Source: Niabella yanshanensis
GTDB taxonomy: Bacteria; Bacteroidota; Bacteroidia; Chitinophagales; Chitinophagaceae
NCBI RefSeq assembly: GCF_034424215.1
Contig: NZ_CP139960.1
Coordinates: 1,178,001 to 1,242,000, forward strand
Length of the DNA stretch: 64,000 bases
Reading direction: 5' to 3'
Below the pieces are notes generated by a model, which had not been told where the DNA came from, ran no database searches, and was given only the letters and a program-made list of their open reading frames with translations. Below are positions 44,619-53,681 of the stretch, one piece after another (the first letter of the stretch is position 1; the number at the start of each line of letters is the position of its first letter). The position numbers were made by a program, and so were the translations under genes.

Positions 44619-44966
44619 TTACAGATCTTGGAGCAGAAAATCTTCCCGGGCAGGAGTAAACGCATCGATTAATACGCCTGCCTGAATACATAAGCAGCCA
44701 TGTAATACGTTGGGTGGTACAAAATAACCATCACCCTGCCTTAAAGTTTTAGTTGCCTCTCCTATAGTCAGTTCAAAAACACCACTCTCCACGTAGCTCA
44801 CCTGTACATGCGGGTGCTGATGCATAGCCCCTACAGCCCCCGATTCAAATTTCACCTTTACCATCATCATTTGCCCATCGTGTCCCAGCATTTGCCGCGA
44901 TACACCGTTACCCAGATCGGTCCACTCTATATCGCTGTTTACCTGGAAAAAATCTTTGTTATACAT
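44619..44966 (-). CDS. Small cupin protein (KdgF-like)
   Basis: The frame extends to 45002, but the ATG at 44966 (MYNKDFFQVNSDIEWTDLG) is preferred and gives 115 residues. The cupin metal box is FESGAVGAMHQHPHVQVSYV and the second box GDGYFVPPNVLHGCL, with three His ligands. The layout is that of KdgF, which opens unsaturated uronates from pectin or alginate. No pectin-lyase genes are nearby, so the substrate remains open. It precedes a long non-coding gap with repeats. Confidence 0.85.
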   Translation of the reverse strand: MYNKDFFQVNSDIEWTDLGNGVSRQMLGHDGQMMMVKVKFESGAVGAMHQHPHVQVSYVESGVFELTIGEATKTLRQGDGYFVPPNVLHGCLCIQAGVLIDAFTPAREDFLLQDL

Positions 44967-45116
44967 AATACTAAGATAAAGCAAATGACTAATACCCAGC
45001 ATTGGGGATAAAACTCAAAGACGATTTGATATTGGACAGCGAAAATTTAATTTATTATTACTGGTTTGGCCGATTTAATATGACGCCCTACAGGGGCTGG
45101 CACAGGTTTTTTACAT

Positions 45117-45460
45117 ATTCTGCTACCCATATGCGGCCGCTACAGGACCAACACGTGAATAATAGCGGCTCATGTTCACTCAAGACCGCAGGAAAGCCGA
45201 TATATACAACTATTACATTTGAATACATATAAAGGGACTCAGAATGATCACATATAGGGGTACAATTCTGCCACTAATATGCTGCCCTCTACACCGGCAC
45301 GCGTGAATAAAAGTCGCGCGTATCGACGGAAGACCGCAGTAAAGCCGATCCCAACAGTTACATTTGAAGTTCATACTGGAAATGTAACCGGCCCAGATTG
45401 ATCGCATATCCGGATACAGTTCCATCACCATATGCGAGGTATCAAGAGGGGTATCAGCTG
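45117..45460. repeat. Degenerate tandem repeat upstream of htpG
   Basis: Two related units lie at 45117-45223 and 45265-45368 (period about 148). Each runs from ATTCTGCYAC to ACATTTGAA and contains ACGTGAATAA or GCGTGAATAA, then GACCGCAGKAAAGCCGAT. A third, partial copy starts near 45399 (GATCGCATATCCGGATACAG). Short ORFs of 76 and 95 codons cross the units in opposite directions and are taken as chance. The whole gap 44967-45637 holds nothing else that I recognise. Confidence 0.65.
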
Positions 45461-45637
45461 CACATAAGCGATTTAACAACAGCCCTCCAATATCCGGCAT
45501 CTGTTATGAGGTCTCATACATCCGCCTTCCGGCGCTTAACCCACTCCTCCTGAATTATTTTCACAAAATCTGACAATCTGACCTTTAATCCATAACGGTA
45601 TCAATTTTGATTAAAATCGAAAAAATAAATTCAATAT

Positions 45638-47524
45638 ATGGTTCAGGAAAAAGGTACTATTTCAATCCACACAGAGAATATCTTCCCTATCATTAAGAAG
45701 TTTTTGTACAGTGATCATGAAATTTTTCTTCGTGAGTTGGTTTCTAACGCCGTAGATGCGATCCAGAAAGCGAAAAGACTGGTTTCTTTAGGCCAGTTCC
45801 AGGGCGAGCTGGGAGAACCATTGGTTCAGGTAAAACTGGATGCAGAGGCTAAAACTATTACCATTTCTGATAATGGAATTGGTATGACCGCTGAGGAAAT
45901 TAAAAAATATATCAACCAGGTCGCTTTTTCGGGAGCCAGTGAATTTCTTGAAAAGTTCAAAGAAGCAAAAGACGCGAATGAAATCATCGGCCAGTTTGGT
46001 CTGGGCTTTTATTCTGCTTTTATGGTGGCCGATAAGGTGGAAATCCAAACCTTAAGCTATCAGCAGGGCGCGGAACCGGCCCGTTGGATATGCGATGGCA
46101 GCACCACATTTGAATTAAGCGAGGGGAACCGCACCGAACGTGGCACAGATATTATTCTTTATATCAATGAAGAGAATAAAGACTTCCTCGAAAACTATAA
46201 GCTGCAAACTATTTTGGATAAGTATGCTAAGTTTTTACCGGTTCCGGTACAATTTGGCACCAAAACAGAAAGTGAGCCAGACGGTGAGGACGAGGAAGGC
46301 AAGCCTAAATATAAAGAGGTTGAGAAACCCAATATTATCAATACGGTTAAACCCATCTGGACGAAAGCGCCGTCTGAGTTAAAAGATGAAGACTATTTAA
46401 GCTTCTACAAAGAATTATATCCGTTTACAGAAGATCCTTTATTCTGGATCCATTTGAATGTGGACTATCCGTTTAACCTTACCGGCGTATTGTATTTTCC
46501 TAAGATCAAAAATGACGTGGAAATACAGCGCAACAAGATCAAATTGTTCAGCCGCCAGGTATTTATTACCGATGATGTAAAAGATATCGTGCCTGAGTTC
46601 CTGATGCTGTTGCATGGTGTAATTGACTCACCGGATATCCCTTTGAACGTGTCGCGTTCTTTTTTACAGGCGGATGGCAATGTAAAAAAGATCAATACCT
46701 ATATTACTAAAAAAGTAGCTGATAAATTAGCGGAATTGTTTAAGAACGATCGTAAGAGCTATGAAGAAAAGTGGAATGATATAGGTGTTTTTGTAAAATA
46801 TGGTATTGTCAGCGAACCCAAATTTGCAGAGCGTGCGAAGGATTTTGTATTGCTGAATAATGTAAAAAAAGACTTCTTTACCTTAACAGAGTACCGTGAG
46901 AAAGTAGCGCCTGCTCAAACTGATAAAGACGGTAATGTGGTATTCCTTTATTCTGCTAATGCCGACAGGCAGCATAGCTATATCAGTGCAGCAGAGAAGA
47001 AAGGATACGATGTATTGCTGTTAGATGGTCCTTTGGATAATCACTTTGTAAGTCACCTGGAGCGCGACCTGGAAAAAACCCAGATCAAGCGGGTAGATGC
47101 GGATGTAGTGGAGAAACTGATCGATAAAGACGAGAAAATTGAAAGCAGCTTAAGTGAAGAGCAAAGCAAGGAGCTGGAAACGGTATTTAAAGAAGCCATT
47201 ACCAAGCCAGGTATGGAAGTAAGTGTTGAAAATCTTTCAGCAGACGGTTTACCGGTTACTGTTACAATGGACGAATTTATGCGCAGGATGAAAGATATGG
47301 CAGCAATGGGTGGCGGTATGAATTTCTACGGCTCGATGCCGGATCGGTATAAGGTAGCTGTTAACGCTAATCACCCCCTGGCTACCAAAATATTAGCTGA
47401 AACTAATAGCGACGCACAGAAAGCTCTCGCACAACAGGCATTTGATCTGGCTTTACTAGCACAGGGTATGTTGACCGGCGCAGATTTGACTGCCTTCGTT
47501 GAAAGAAGCGTGAAATTGATCTGA
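45638..47524 (+). CDS. htpG: Molecular chaperone HtpG (Hsp90)
   Basis: The 628-residue chaperone starts with GTISIHTENIFPIIKKFLYS and has the ATP site motifs FLRELVSNAVDAIQKAKR, ITISDNGIGMTAEEIKKY and GQFGLGFYSAFMVADKV. The middle domain has LYFPKIKNDVEIQRNKIKLF and the C-terminal dimerisation part reaches LAQGMLTGADL near the end. It refolds client proteins in the cytosol. A classical terminator follows. No CIRCE-type operator is seen before it; ATTTTGATTAAAAT (45604-45617) is a short imperfect palindrome of unknown role. Confidence 0.97.
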   Translation: MVQEKGTISIHTENIFPIIKKFLYSDHEIFLRELVSNAVDAIQKAKRLVSLGQFQGELGEPLVQVKLDAEAKTITISDNGIGMTAEEIKKYINQVAFSGASEFLEKFKEAKDANEIIGQFGLGFYSAFMVADKVEIQTLSYQQGAEPARWICDGSTTFELSEGNRTERGTDIILYINEENKDFLENYKLQTILDKYAKFLPVPVQFGTKTESEPDGEDEEGKPKYKEVEKPNIINTVKPIWTKAPSELKDEDYLSFYKELYPFTEDPLFWIHLNVDYPFNLTGVLYFPKIKNDVEIQRNKIKLFSRQVFITDDVKDIVPEFLMLLHGVIDSPDIPLNVSRSFLQADGNVKKINTYITKKVADKLAELFKNDRKSYEEKWNDIGVFVKYGIVSEPKFAERAKDFVLLNNVKKDFFTLTEYREKVAPAQTDKDGNVVFLYSANADRQHSYISAAEKKGYDVLLLDGPLDNHFVSHLERDLEKTQIKRVDADVVEKLIDKDEKIESSLSEEQSKELETVFKEAITKPGMEVSVENLSADGLPVTVTMDEFMRRMKDMAAMGGGMNFYGSMPDRYKVAVNANHPLATKILAETNSDAQKALAQQAFDLALLAQGMLTGADLTAFVERSVKLI

Positions 47525-47550
47525 CAATAATTTTGTAATTTTATAGTTTG

Positions 47551-47587
47551 AAAAAGCCGCTGCGTTCAAAAATGCAGCGGCTTTTTT
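47551..47587 (+). terminator. Rho-independent terminator of htpG
   Basis: AAAAAGCCGCTGC (47551-47563) pairs perfectly with GCAGCGGCTTTTT (47574-47586) around a 10-nt loop and is followed by more T. It starts 26 bp after the htpG stop codon and also reads as a terminator in the opposite direction. Confidence 0.9.
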
Positions 47588-47620
47588 ATGCAATTAGCCG
47601 GTTTGGGAGTGAAGCTTTTT

Positions 47621-47845
47621 TTATATTTTAAATAGCTCTAACATTTGATCGATAAAAGCTTCATCAGGTTTCAATTCTTTCCGGCTTCTTTCAATGTCCA
47701 CCTGTAAATTTTTAGCGGGCGCGGTTAAAGCATGTTGATACATTGTTTTCAAAAGATGTTCCTTCAAACAACTTTGCACCATTTCTATGCTTTTTCTGAT
47801 ACACCAGTAATTTTTTTGGGGGTAGTTGAGAGTTCGTTTCCTGTA
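47621..47845 (-). pseudogene. Probable MeaB-like GTPase, 3' fragment
   Basis: A minus-strand frame of 74 sense codons ends at 47621. It reads YPQKNYWCIRKSIEMVQSCL, then KEHLLKTMYQHALTAPAKNL and KPDEAFIDQMLELFK at the end. The spacing Q..YW...IE..L with a final short L(L/E)LF is like the C-terminal helical arm of methylmalonyl-CoA-mutase-associated GTPase MeaB. The first ATG (47782) leaves only 53 residues and no GTPase domain is present. The rest of the gap has no gene. Family assignment is tentative. Confidence 0.4.
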
Positions 47846-47867
47846 TTATGATCTGCGCCTGGTTTTA

Positions 47868-49163
47868 TTATTTAGGCGATGTGAACTTCCTGACTTCAAT
47901 TTTGGGCGGCGGCGGTGGCGGCAACTGACTTGCATTTCGCCGCTGCTCAAATGTCATCTTTTGATAAATGGGAAGCAGCTTATCTGATTTGCCTTCGATC
48001 CATTTATACTTATTTTTTTTACCGTCCAGTACTTGTCTGATAATTTCTTCATAAGTCGCTAATTCTTTAGCAGATGCCCCCGGCCCCTCCGGCATATCCC
48101 TGATGATTTTAGGAGGAGAAAACTTCTTAATATCGACTTGGGGCGCTGTCACTCCTGATTTTGTTTCTGCGTCATCTGTTGCCGGCTGGGCCTCAGGTAT
48201 CGTTACTGAAATCATAGTGTCTTTAGATATGGTACTGAGCGCGTCTTCTTTTGCCCGTGCCAATTCCTTTTGTTCTTCCGGGGTAAGGTCAGCTTCTTTC
48301 TTTTCAACAGTATTACACCCAACAAATACAACCAGGGTTGTCACAGGAATCAAGGCTAGTGATAGGAGAACTGTTCTTTTTTTATTGGATTTCTTTAATA
48401 ACATGGTTAAACGTTTTTTGGCAATGTAGAATGTAAAACTGCTCACCAATGCTAACGAGCTTTGTGTAGCAGCCCGTTGTAATAAAACAAGCTGGTAACT
48501 CCGTACATCGCCCAGCTGCTTTACCACTGCGGCATCAGCCAGCAGTTCATGATTGATCATTACAGATCGCTTGTACAGATAGATAAACGGATTGAACCAG
48601 GTAAAAATTTTCAGTAATTCTACAAAGAGTATATCCCAGCTATGCTTTTGACGTATATGCGCCATTTCATGTGCCATAATTTCTGTTTCAATACCACCCC
48701 TTTCATACTCGGCTTTAGAAAGATAAATAGTATTTAGAAAGCTATGTGGCGCAATTGGTCCGTTCAGTAACACTACTCTTATACCCTTTATGTAAACACC
48801 TGTTTCATTCTTTGCTACTGCAATTAGTGCTAAAAAATTAAGTAAAAAACGTACCAGCAAAAAACAACTCACTATTACTGTTAATGCTATCGCACTCATC
48901 TCCATGTAGATAACCCAATCTATACCTGGTGCTGGAACATATTGCACTGTAACCAAATCTTCCGGCATAATGTACTGATGTTGTTGAGCTATTTCCGGCA
49001 CTTCGACAGTTATAGTTATCAGCGGTATTAAAAAAGAAGCTACCAAACTACCCAACAAATAAAACCGGTTAAATACCAGCATTTTTTCTTTATTGAACAG
49101 CAGGGCATACAACACATAAAAAATACCGCTGCAAGCAATTGCTTTGATCAGATATATCAACAT
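47868..49163 (-). CDS. M56 family (BlaR1-like) metallopeptidase, second copy
   Basis: The 431-residue membrane protein has helices at about 3-20, 33-52, 83-110 and 268-288. The zinc site is IMAHEMAHIRQKHSWDILFV (HEMAH) with the third ligand in MINHELLADAAVVKQLGDVR. The periplasmic tail is not a penicillin-binding domain but a low-complexity Glu/Pro-rich region with FSPPKIIRD and FTSPK segments and a PPPPPP run. It is highly similar to the next gene over the peptidase core, so it is a tandem duplicate. It belongs to the blaI operon, 87 bp downstream. Confidence 0.92.
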   Translation of the reverse strand: MLIYLIKAIACSGIFYVLYALLFNKEKMLVFNRFYLLGSLVASFLIPLITITVEVPEIAQQHQYIMPEDLVTVQYVPAPGIDWVIYMEMSAIALTVIVSCFLLVRFLLNFLALIAVAKNETGVYIKGIRVVLLNGPIAPHSFLNTIYLSKAEYERGGIETEIMAHEMAHIRQKHSWDILFVELLKIFTWFNPFIYLYKRSVMINHELLADAAVVKQLGDVRSYQLVLLQRAATQSSLALVSSFTFYIAKKRLTMLLKKSNKKRTVLLSLALIPVTTLVVFVGCNTVEKKEADLTPEEQKELARAKEDALSTISKDTMISVTIPEAQPATDDAETKSGVTAPQVDIKKFSPPKIIRDMPEGPGASAKELATYEEIIRQVLDGKKNKYKWIEGKSDKLLPIYQKMTFEQRRNASQLPPPPPPKIEVRKFTSPK

Positions 49164-49250
49164 AGTGCCTGTTTAAAATTTCCGAACGATACTCTTTAAA
49201 ATTTATTTTTCTGGGGGCGATCTATTCCTTCGGCTGGAGCCGGTTCCTTA

Positions 49251-50672
49251 CTATTTGTGCATTTCATCGTCTTTTACAATTACAGGTGGATCGAAGCGTT
49301 TTATTTTTTTTGTTGTTGCAACACTGGAAGTAGGGGACGAATGCGCTTCTTTATCTTTTATAATAACGGGAGGATTGAATGAGATCAGCTGCTCTTCTTT
49401 CTTAGTAGGTATAGCCGGCTTTAAGATCTCCTTGTTTTGCTGAGCGCTCAATATCATCAACTCTTCTTCCGCCATTTTTGTTAATAATGACAGCTTTGAA
49501 GAAGATGTGGCAGGCCTCGGAATCGACTTAATTTTATTTGGGGATCGTGGCGCAGCAGGTGGCTGTGCCGGTACTGCCATTTTCTTTTTATGGTTGGGCG
49601 GCGGTGGAGGGGGCAATTCTATTCCATACTTTTTTTCAAAAGCTTCTGCCTTTTCCGGAGTTGAGACATCTTCTTCAATAATTCGTCCATTATCATAGTT
49701 GAGTTTAATTTGAGCTATTTTACGATCCTTAGCAGATAAAGTCACACTTTTCACACCTTCGAGTTCATTTGGGTCTCTTTTTTCAGATTTTACATCATTT
49801 ATGATAATTTCCGGGGTTTCCTTTTGTGCATAGGAACGTTCGGCAAATAGAAATACTAAAATAGCTAGCATGGGTAACACAGATATTGATCTTAACCCAC
49901 GGTGGTATGGATTTGTTTTTTTTGTCAACATGGTCATTCGTTTTTTAATGGTGAAGAAATTAAAACTGCTGACCAAAGCCAACGAACTTTGCGCGGTAGC
50001 CCGTTGCAACAAAACAACCTGGTAACTGCGCACATCACCCAACTGTTTTACTACGGCTGCATCGGCCAGCAGCTCATGATTGATCTTTATAGATCGCTTG
50101 TACAAGTAGATAAAAGGATTGAACCAACAAAAAACATGTAACAGCTCAACAAACAAAATATCCCAGGAATGTTTCTGCTGCACATGAGCCAACTCATGCT
50201 CCAATACCTCTGTTTCTATATGGTGTTCCCGGTATTCGTTGCTATTTAAATATATTTTATTCAAAAAACTATGCGGCACGACGGGTTCGCGCAGCAGAAT
50301 AATTTTTGCACCCTTAAAATCGAGTAACTGTTCACTGTTGCTGGCTCTTCTTTTCAGGCAGGCCAGATTTCGTATAAATCTTGCCAATAGGATAACGCTT
50401 CCGATCGTTGATATGAAAGCCAAAGCAGTCATCCCATCATCAATCCATTTATTGAATTCCGTTACCGGCTGTTCAGCCCCATCTACCGTATAACTAACAT
50501 TATAAGTGGTATATACAGTGAAACTGACCACCGGAATAATAAATGATATCACTAATGAGGCCAGTAAATAAAACCGGTTAAAAACAAACATCTTTTCATT
50601 TCGAAATAACAGCAGGTACAACCCGTAAAAAGCGGCGCTGCAGGCAATCATTTTTAAAAGATAGACAAGCAT
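49251..50672 (-). CDS. M56 family (BlaR1-like) metallopeptidase, first copy
   Basis: The frame extends to 50702, overlapping blaI, but the ATG at 50672, 1 bp after the blaI stop, is the natural start (473 residues). Four membrane helices are present as in the second copy. The zinc site is VLEHELAHVQQKHSWDILFV (HELAH) with KINHELLADAAVV. The tail has ISFNPPVIIKD and IKRFDPPVIVKD plus PPPPPP, again without a beta-lactam-binding domain. In BlaR1 systems the peptidase relays a signal that ends BlaI repression; here the signal is unknown. Confidence 0.93.
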   Translation of the reverse strand: MLVYLLKMIACSAAFYGLYLLLFRNEKMFVFNRFYLLASLVISFIIPVVSFTVYTTYNVSYTVDGAEQPVTEFNKWIDDGMTALAFISTIGSVILLARFIRNLACLKRRASNSEQLLDFKGAKIILLREPVVPHSFLNKIYLNSNEYREHHIETEVLEHELAHVQQKHSWDILFVELLHVFCWFNPFIYLYKRSIKINHELLADAAVVKQLGDVRSYQVVLLQRATAQSSLALVSSFNFFTIKKRMTMLTKKTNPYHRGLRSISVLPMLAILVFLFAERSYAQKETPEIIINDVKSEKRDPNELEGVKSVTLSAKDRKIAQIKLNYDNGRIIEEDVSTPEKAEAFEKKYGIELPPPPPPNHKKKMAVPAQPPAAPRSPNKIKSIPRPATSSSKLSLLTKMAEEELMILSAQQNKEILKPAIPTKKEEQLISFNPPVIIKDKEAHSSPTSSVATTKKIKRFDPPVIVKDDEMHK

Positions 50673-50673
50673 A

Positions 50674-51045
50674 TCATTTCTTTTTTTTGATTTCGGAATC
50701 AATGATCTTTTTCAATTCTTCCAACTGGGATCTGCTCAAATTGCTTTCCCTGGTGAAAAAAGAAGCAAACTGTAACACAGAATCATCAAAATAACTTTTG
50801 ATCATACCGCTTACATGATTGGAAAAATAATCGGCCTTTTTTATTAAAGGATAATATTCCCGTGAATTTCCATATTGATTAAAGGCAATGACCCCCTTAT
50901 CCGTCATACGTTTTAACAGGGTGGCTACAGTGGTGCTCGCCGGCTTCGGATCAGGAAAGCTTTCAATCAGGTCTTTCATAAAAGCTTTTTCCTTCTGCCA
51001 TATATATTCCATCAACTGCTCTTCGGATTTGGACAACTTAATCAT
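50674..51045 (-). CDS. BlaI/MecI/CopY family transcriptional repressor
   Basis: The 123-residue protein has the BlaI winged helix: SEEQLMEYIWQKEKAFMKDL, then PASTTVATLLKRMTDKGVI (recognition helix) and the wing YGNSREYYPL. The C-terminal dimerisation helices follow. It heads the operon with the two M56 genes. A perfect palindrome with the family core TACAnnTGTA lies just upstream (see 51045-51100), and a degenerate copy overlaps the start codon. It should repress its own operon. Confidence 0.94.
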   Translation of the reverse strand: MIKLSKSEEQLMEYIWQKEKAFMKDLIESFPDPKPASTTVATLLKRMTDKGVIAFNQYGNSREYYPLIKKADYFSNHVSGMIKSYFDDSVLQFASFFTRESNLSRSQLEELKKIIDSEIKKKK

Positions 51046-51100
51046 TCTACAATTATAGATTTACTTCTACAAATGTAGAATAAAGTTTTAATTGTCCAAA
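51045..51100 (-). promoter_or_regulatory. blaI-operon promoter with embedded BlaI operators
   Basis: TTCTACA-AA-TGTAGAA (51065-51080) is a perfect palindrome with the BlaI/MecI core TACAnnTGTA. On the minus strand it contains TACATTTG (51070-51077), an exact -7 element, and TTTG (51097-51100) stands exactly 19 bp further upstream, the ideal Bacteroidota promoter. A weaker copy (TTCTACAATTATAGAT, 51045-51060) overlaps the blaI start. Repressor and sigma factor must compete for the same bases. Confidence 0.85.
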
Positions 51101-51246
51101 TTTTTTATCGTTAATTATTTTGTATAGCTACGGAAATATTTCGCAGCTTTTCTAGTGAATAATCCAGCTATCAAAAAGAAAAGCTGCCTTATCAAAAGAC
51201 AGCTTTTACGAATCATTTGTAAATAGTTAGTTTTTTATGGCCTGAA

Positions 51247-51495
51247 CTACTTCAGAATATCGATGGTACCCTCTTTATCGATCTGTTTAATGCGTATAAA
51301 AATCTTTTGACCATTGCGGCTCATTTCCTCTCGATTTTTTGTACAACCGGTATTTAACATGATTACTGACAATGACATTATGAACACCGATACAACCCGG
51401 CTGCGCTTATTCAAAAGAAATGCCGCCAATGCCAGCACACACAAACCAATGCCTGCTAACTGGCCTGGTAAAGTTTTAGTAAAGCTGTATTGCAA
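51247..51495 (-). CDS. Hypothetical small membrane protein or fragment
   Basis: The frame starts with TTG at 51495 and has 82 residues. It has two hydrophobic segments (QLAGIGLCVLALAAFLL and VVSVFIMSLSVIMLNTGC), and the second ends in a lipobox-like NTGC. The C-terminal KIFIRIKQIDKEGTIDI looks like a beta-strand pair of a secreted-protein tail. No ATG start exists, and the frame is open for 11 codons before it. It may be the 3' end of a larger lost gene. A real protein is possible but not supported. Confidence 0.4.
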   Translation of the reverse strand: MQYSFTKTLPGQLAGIGLCVLALAAFLLNKRSRVVSVFIMSLSVIMLNTGCTKNREEMSRNGQKIFIRIKQIDKEGTIDILK

Positions 51496-51714
51496 TGCTT
51501 CCTCACTGTTAGCGCTGAGTTTATGCCGTTACAATATCCAGAGAATGAAAACTGCGGCGATAACCATTTCTTCTTAGCCTCCTAACTCCGCGCCGGATGC
51601 AGCGCTACTAAAGCCTTTTGTATGACTATAAAAGTAATTACATCGCAAGTTTGACGAGATGAACAGGCAGCCCGAATGCGGCAGCCTATATCAATTTTAT
51701 ATAAAGAGATATGC

Positions 51715-53550
51715 TTAAAAATTTTGCTTATTGTTCTGCCGGTTAACATCCGCCATTCTCTGGCTTGGGTCAATCTCAATTGTTGCGATTTCCTCTTTTT
51801 TTAAGTCGGTAGTAATAACATAGGTTTCACTAGTCCAACGCCATACCGGATAGGTTTTTCTGGGCGTCGCATTTTCTTCCGGCTTCGCACCATACATCAG
51901 ATCCATTGGGATATAATACAACTCCTGCTTACCATCTTCCCTGGTAACCACCAAATCAACAGGCATGGGTATCAGCCCTTTATTACGCAGCCGAATATTT
52001 ATTTTCCCGTTTTCCTCCCTAACATTATCAATTGCATAGTCGATAGTTTTGATACTGTTAACCCAGAACTCTTTGTACCAGTCCAGCTTCATATCGCTTA
52101 CTTTTTCTGCAATTCGAATAAAGTCATCGACAGTCGGATGTTTAAACTTCCAGGTATTGTAATAATCCAGCAAGATTTTATCACGCGGTGTGGCCCCAAC
52201 TATATAACCCAGTTGCTCCAGGAAAACCGCTCCCTTGGAATAGCTGGCGATACTATATCCGGCATTGGTATTGAAGTGATCAGCATGCGTGGCTAATGGT
52301 TCCTCAAAATTGCTACGCGCCAGTTTGTAATAGCTATTATAGTCGCCCAGGTTGGCCGTATCCCTGTTACCATTCTTTAACCAAACGCTCACAATGTTCT
52401 CACCATAGGAAGTAAATCCTTCATCCATCCAGGGATACAGACTTTCGTTGGTAGCCAATACGCCCTGGTACCAGCTGTGAAACCATTCGTGCAGCCAGGC
52501 GCCCGGACTGGCCAGTAACGTAGCCATAGGATACTCCATACCGCCATCACCGCCCGTAATAAAAGAATACTGCTTGTAAGGGTAAGCGCCAAACTGCTTC
52601 TCCATGAAAGGATATGCTTTTTCTGCCTGCGTTAGAATTTGCTCCCAATCTTCTGTTTTTTTACCAGCTGTTTTATATAACAGATGAAGGGTAATACCGT
52701 CTTTAATTTGCCTGGTTTTATGGATAAAATCAGGGTCCGCCGCCCACATAAAATCGTGCACATTAGAAGCAGTAAACTTCCAGGTAAGTTTATCAGTGGC
52801 AGGTATCACAGGTGTAACACCAGGGGACTCATAACCAAAACCAATTTGATTGGCGTTTTTTAAATAGCCCGTACCACCCAATATATAATTTCTGTCAATA
52901 CAGATATTTACTTCAAATTCACCAAAAGGACCATAAAACTCCCTGCCGACATAAGGAGTAGGATGCCAGCCTGCTTTATCATAAGCGCAAATACGCGGGT
53001 ACCACTGACTCATGGAATACCGAACTTTTGTAGTTGGATTATCCCTTCCGCTTCTCCTGATCTGCAGCGGTACCTGGGCTTCAAACTCCATATCCAGCAC
53101 CACTTTCTGTCCTGGCAAAATGGCTTTAGTCAGGGGTACCATTAAAATCGTCTCCAGCTCCTCAAATTTTTGCGGCACGCCATTCATTTTCAAGGACTTT
53201 ACCCTTTGGTAGCCAATTTCATTGGGTGCCAGGCTATCGATACGCCCTCTTACCCGGGGATCCCAGTCTGGCTTGCCATTGATGCTAATTTCACCCTGAC
53301 GGCGGCTGCGATTATCCATCATACTTCCCGGCTGAAAAGCATTCCAGTACAAATGATAGAATACCTTTTTTAATGTATCAGGAGAATTATTCCAATATTC
53401 GAGCTTCTGCTTACCCGTAAGCTGGTTAGATTGCACATCCATATCAACATCCATCACATACTTTACTTTCTGCTGCCAATATCCCTGTTGAGCAAATGTA
53501 ATTGTGCCCCAAAAACCGGCTAAAACAACCGTCGCAAGTTTTCTGATCAT
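51715..53550 (-). CDS. M1 family metallopeptidase (aminopeptidase N-like)
   Basis: The ATG at 53550 (MIRKLATVVLAGFWGTITFA) begins a signal peptide; the protein has 611 residues. The M1 catalytic set is present: GGMEYPMATLL (substrate-binding GxMEx), HEWFHSWYQG (HExxH zinc motif) and MDEGFTSYGENI with the third zinc ligand Glu. The Tyr in the fourth domain motif is GYSIASYSKG. It should be exported and cleave N-terminal residues from peptides. The C-terminal domain is short compared with full aminopeptidase N. Confidence 0.93.
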   Translation of the reverse strand: MIRKLATVVLAGFWGTITFAQQGYWQQKVKYVMDVDMDVQSNQLTGKQKLEYWNNSPDTLKKVFYHLYWNAFQPGSMMDNRSRRQGEISINGKPDWDPRVRGRIDSLAPNEIGYQRVKSLKMNGVPQKFEELETILMVPLTKAILPGQKVVLDMEFEAQVPLQIRRSGRDNPTTKVRYSMSQWYPRICAYDKAGWHPTPYVGREFYGPFGEFEVNICIDRNYILGGTGYLKNANQIGFGYESPGVTPVIPATDKLTWKFTASNVHDFMWAADPDFIHKTRQIKDGITLHLLYKTAGKKTEDWEQILTQAEKAYPFMEKQFGAYPYKQYSFITGGDGGMEYPMATLLASPGAWLHEWFHSWYQGVLATNESLYPWMDEGFTSYGENIVSVWLKNGNRDTANLGDYNSYYKLARSNFEEPLATHADHFNTNAGYSIASYSKGAVFLEQLGYIVGATPRDKILLDYYNTWKFKHPTVDDFIRIAEKVSDMKLDWYKEFWVNSIKTIDYAIDNVREENGKINIRLRNKGLIPMPVDLVVTREDGKQELYYIPMDLMYGAKPEENATPRKTYPVWRWTSETYVITTDLKKEEIATIEIDPSQRMADVNRQNNKQNF

Positions 53551-53681
53551 AATCGTTATCCTTAAGTACGAAAATCGCAAATATAAAATATATGTTAAGG
53601 GATTCCTAACCGTTTAAATAATAAAGCACCAGGATGCAGAGGATTGAACAACGAGTATTTTTTCAATTCCTGCTCGCCACG

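Noticed and set aside
45002-45500. Two ORFs (76 and 95 codons) in opposite directions
   Set aside because: Both cross the degenerate tandem repeat; neither keeps its frame between the repeat copies.
51582-51779. 65-codon ORF on the - strand
   Set aside because: It overlaps the end of the M1 peptidase gene and has no recognisable pattern.
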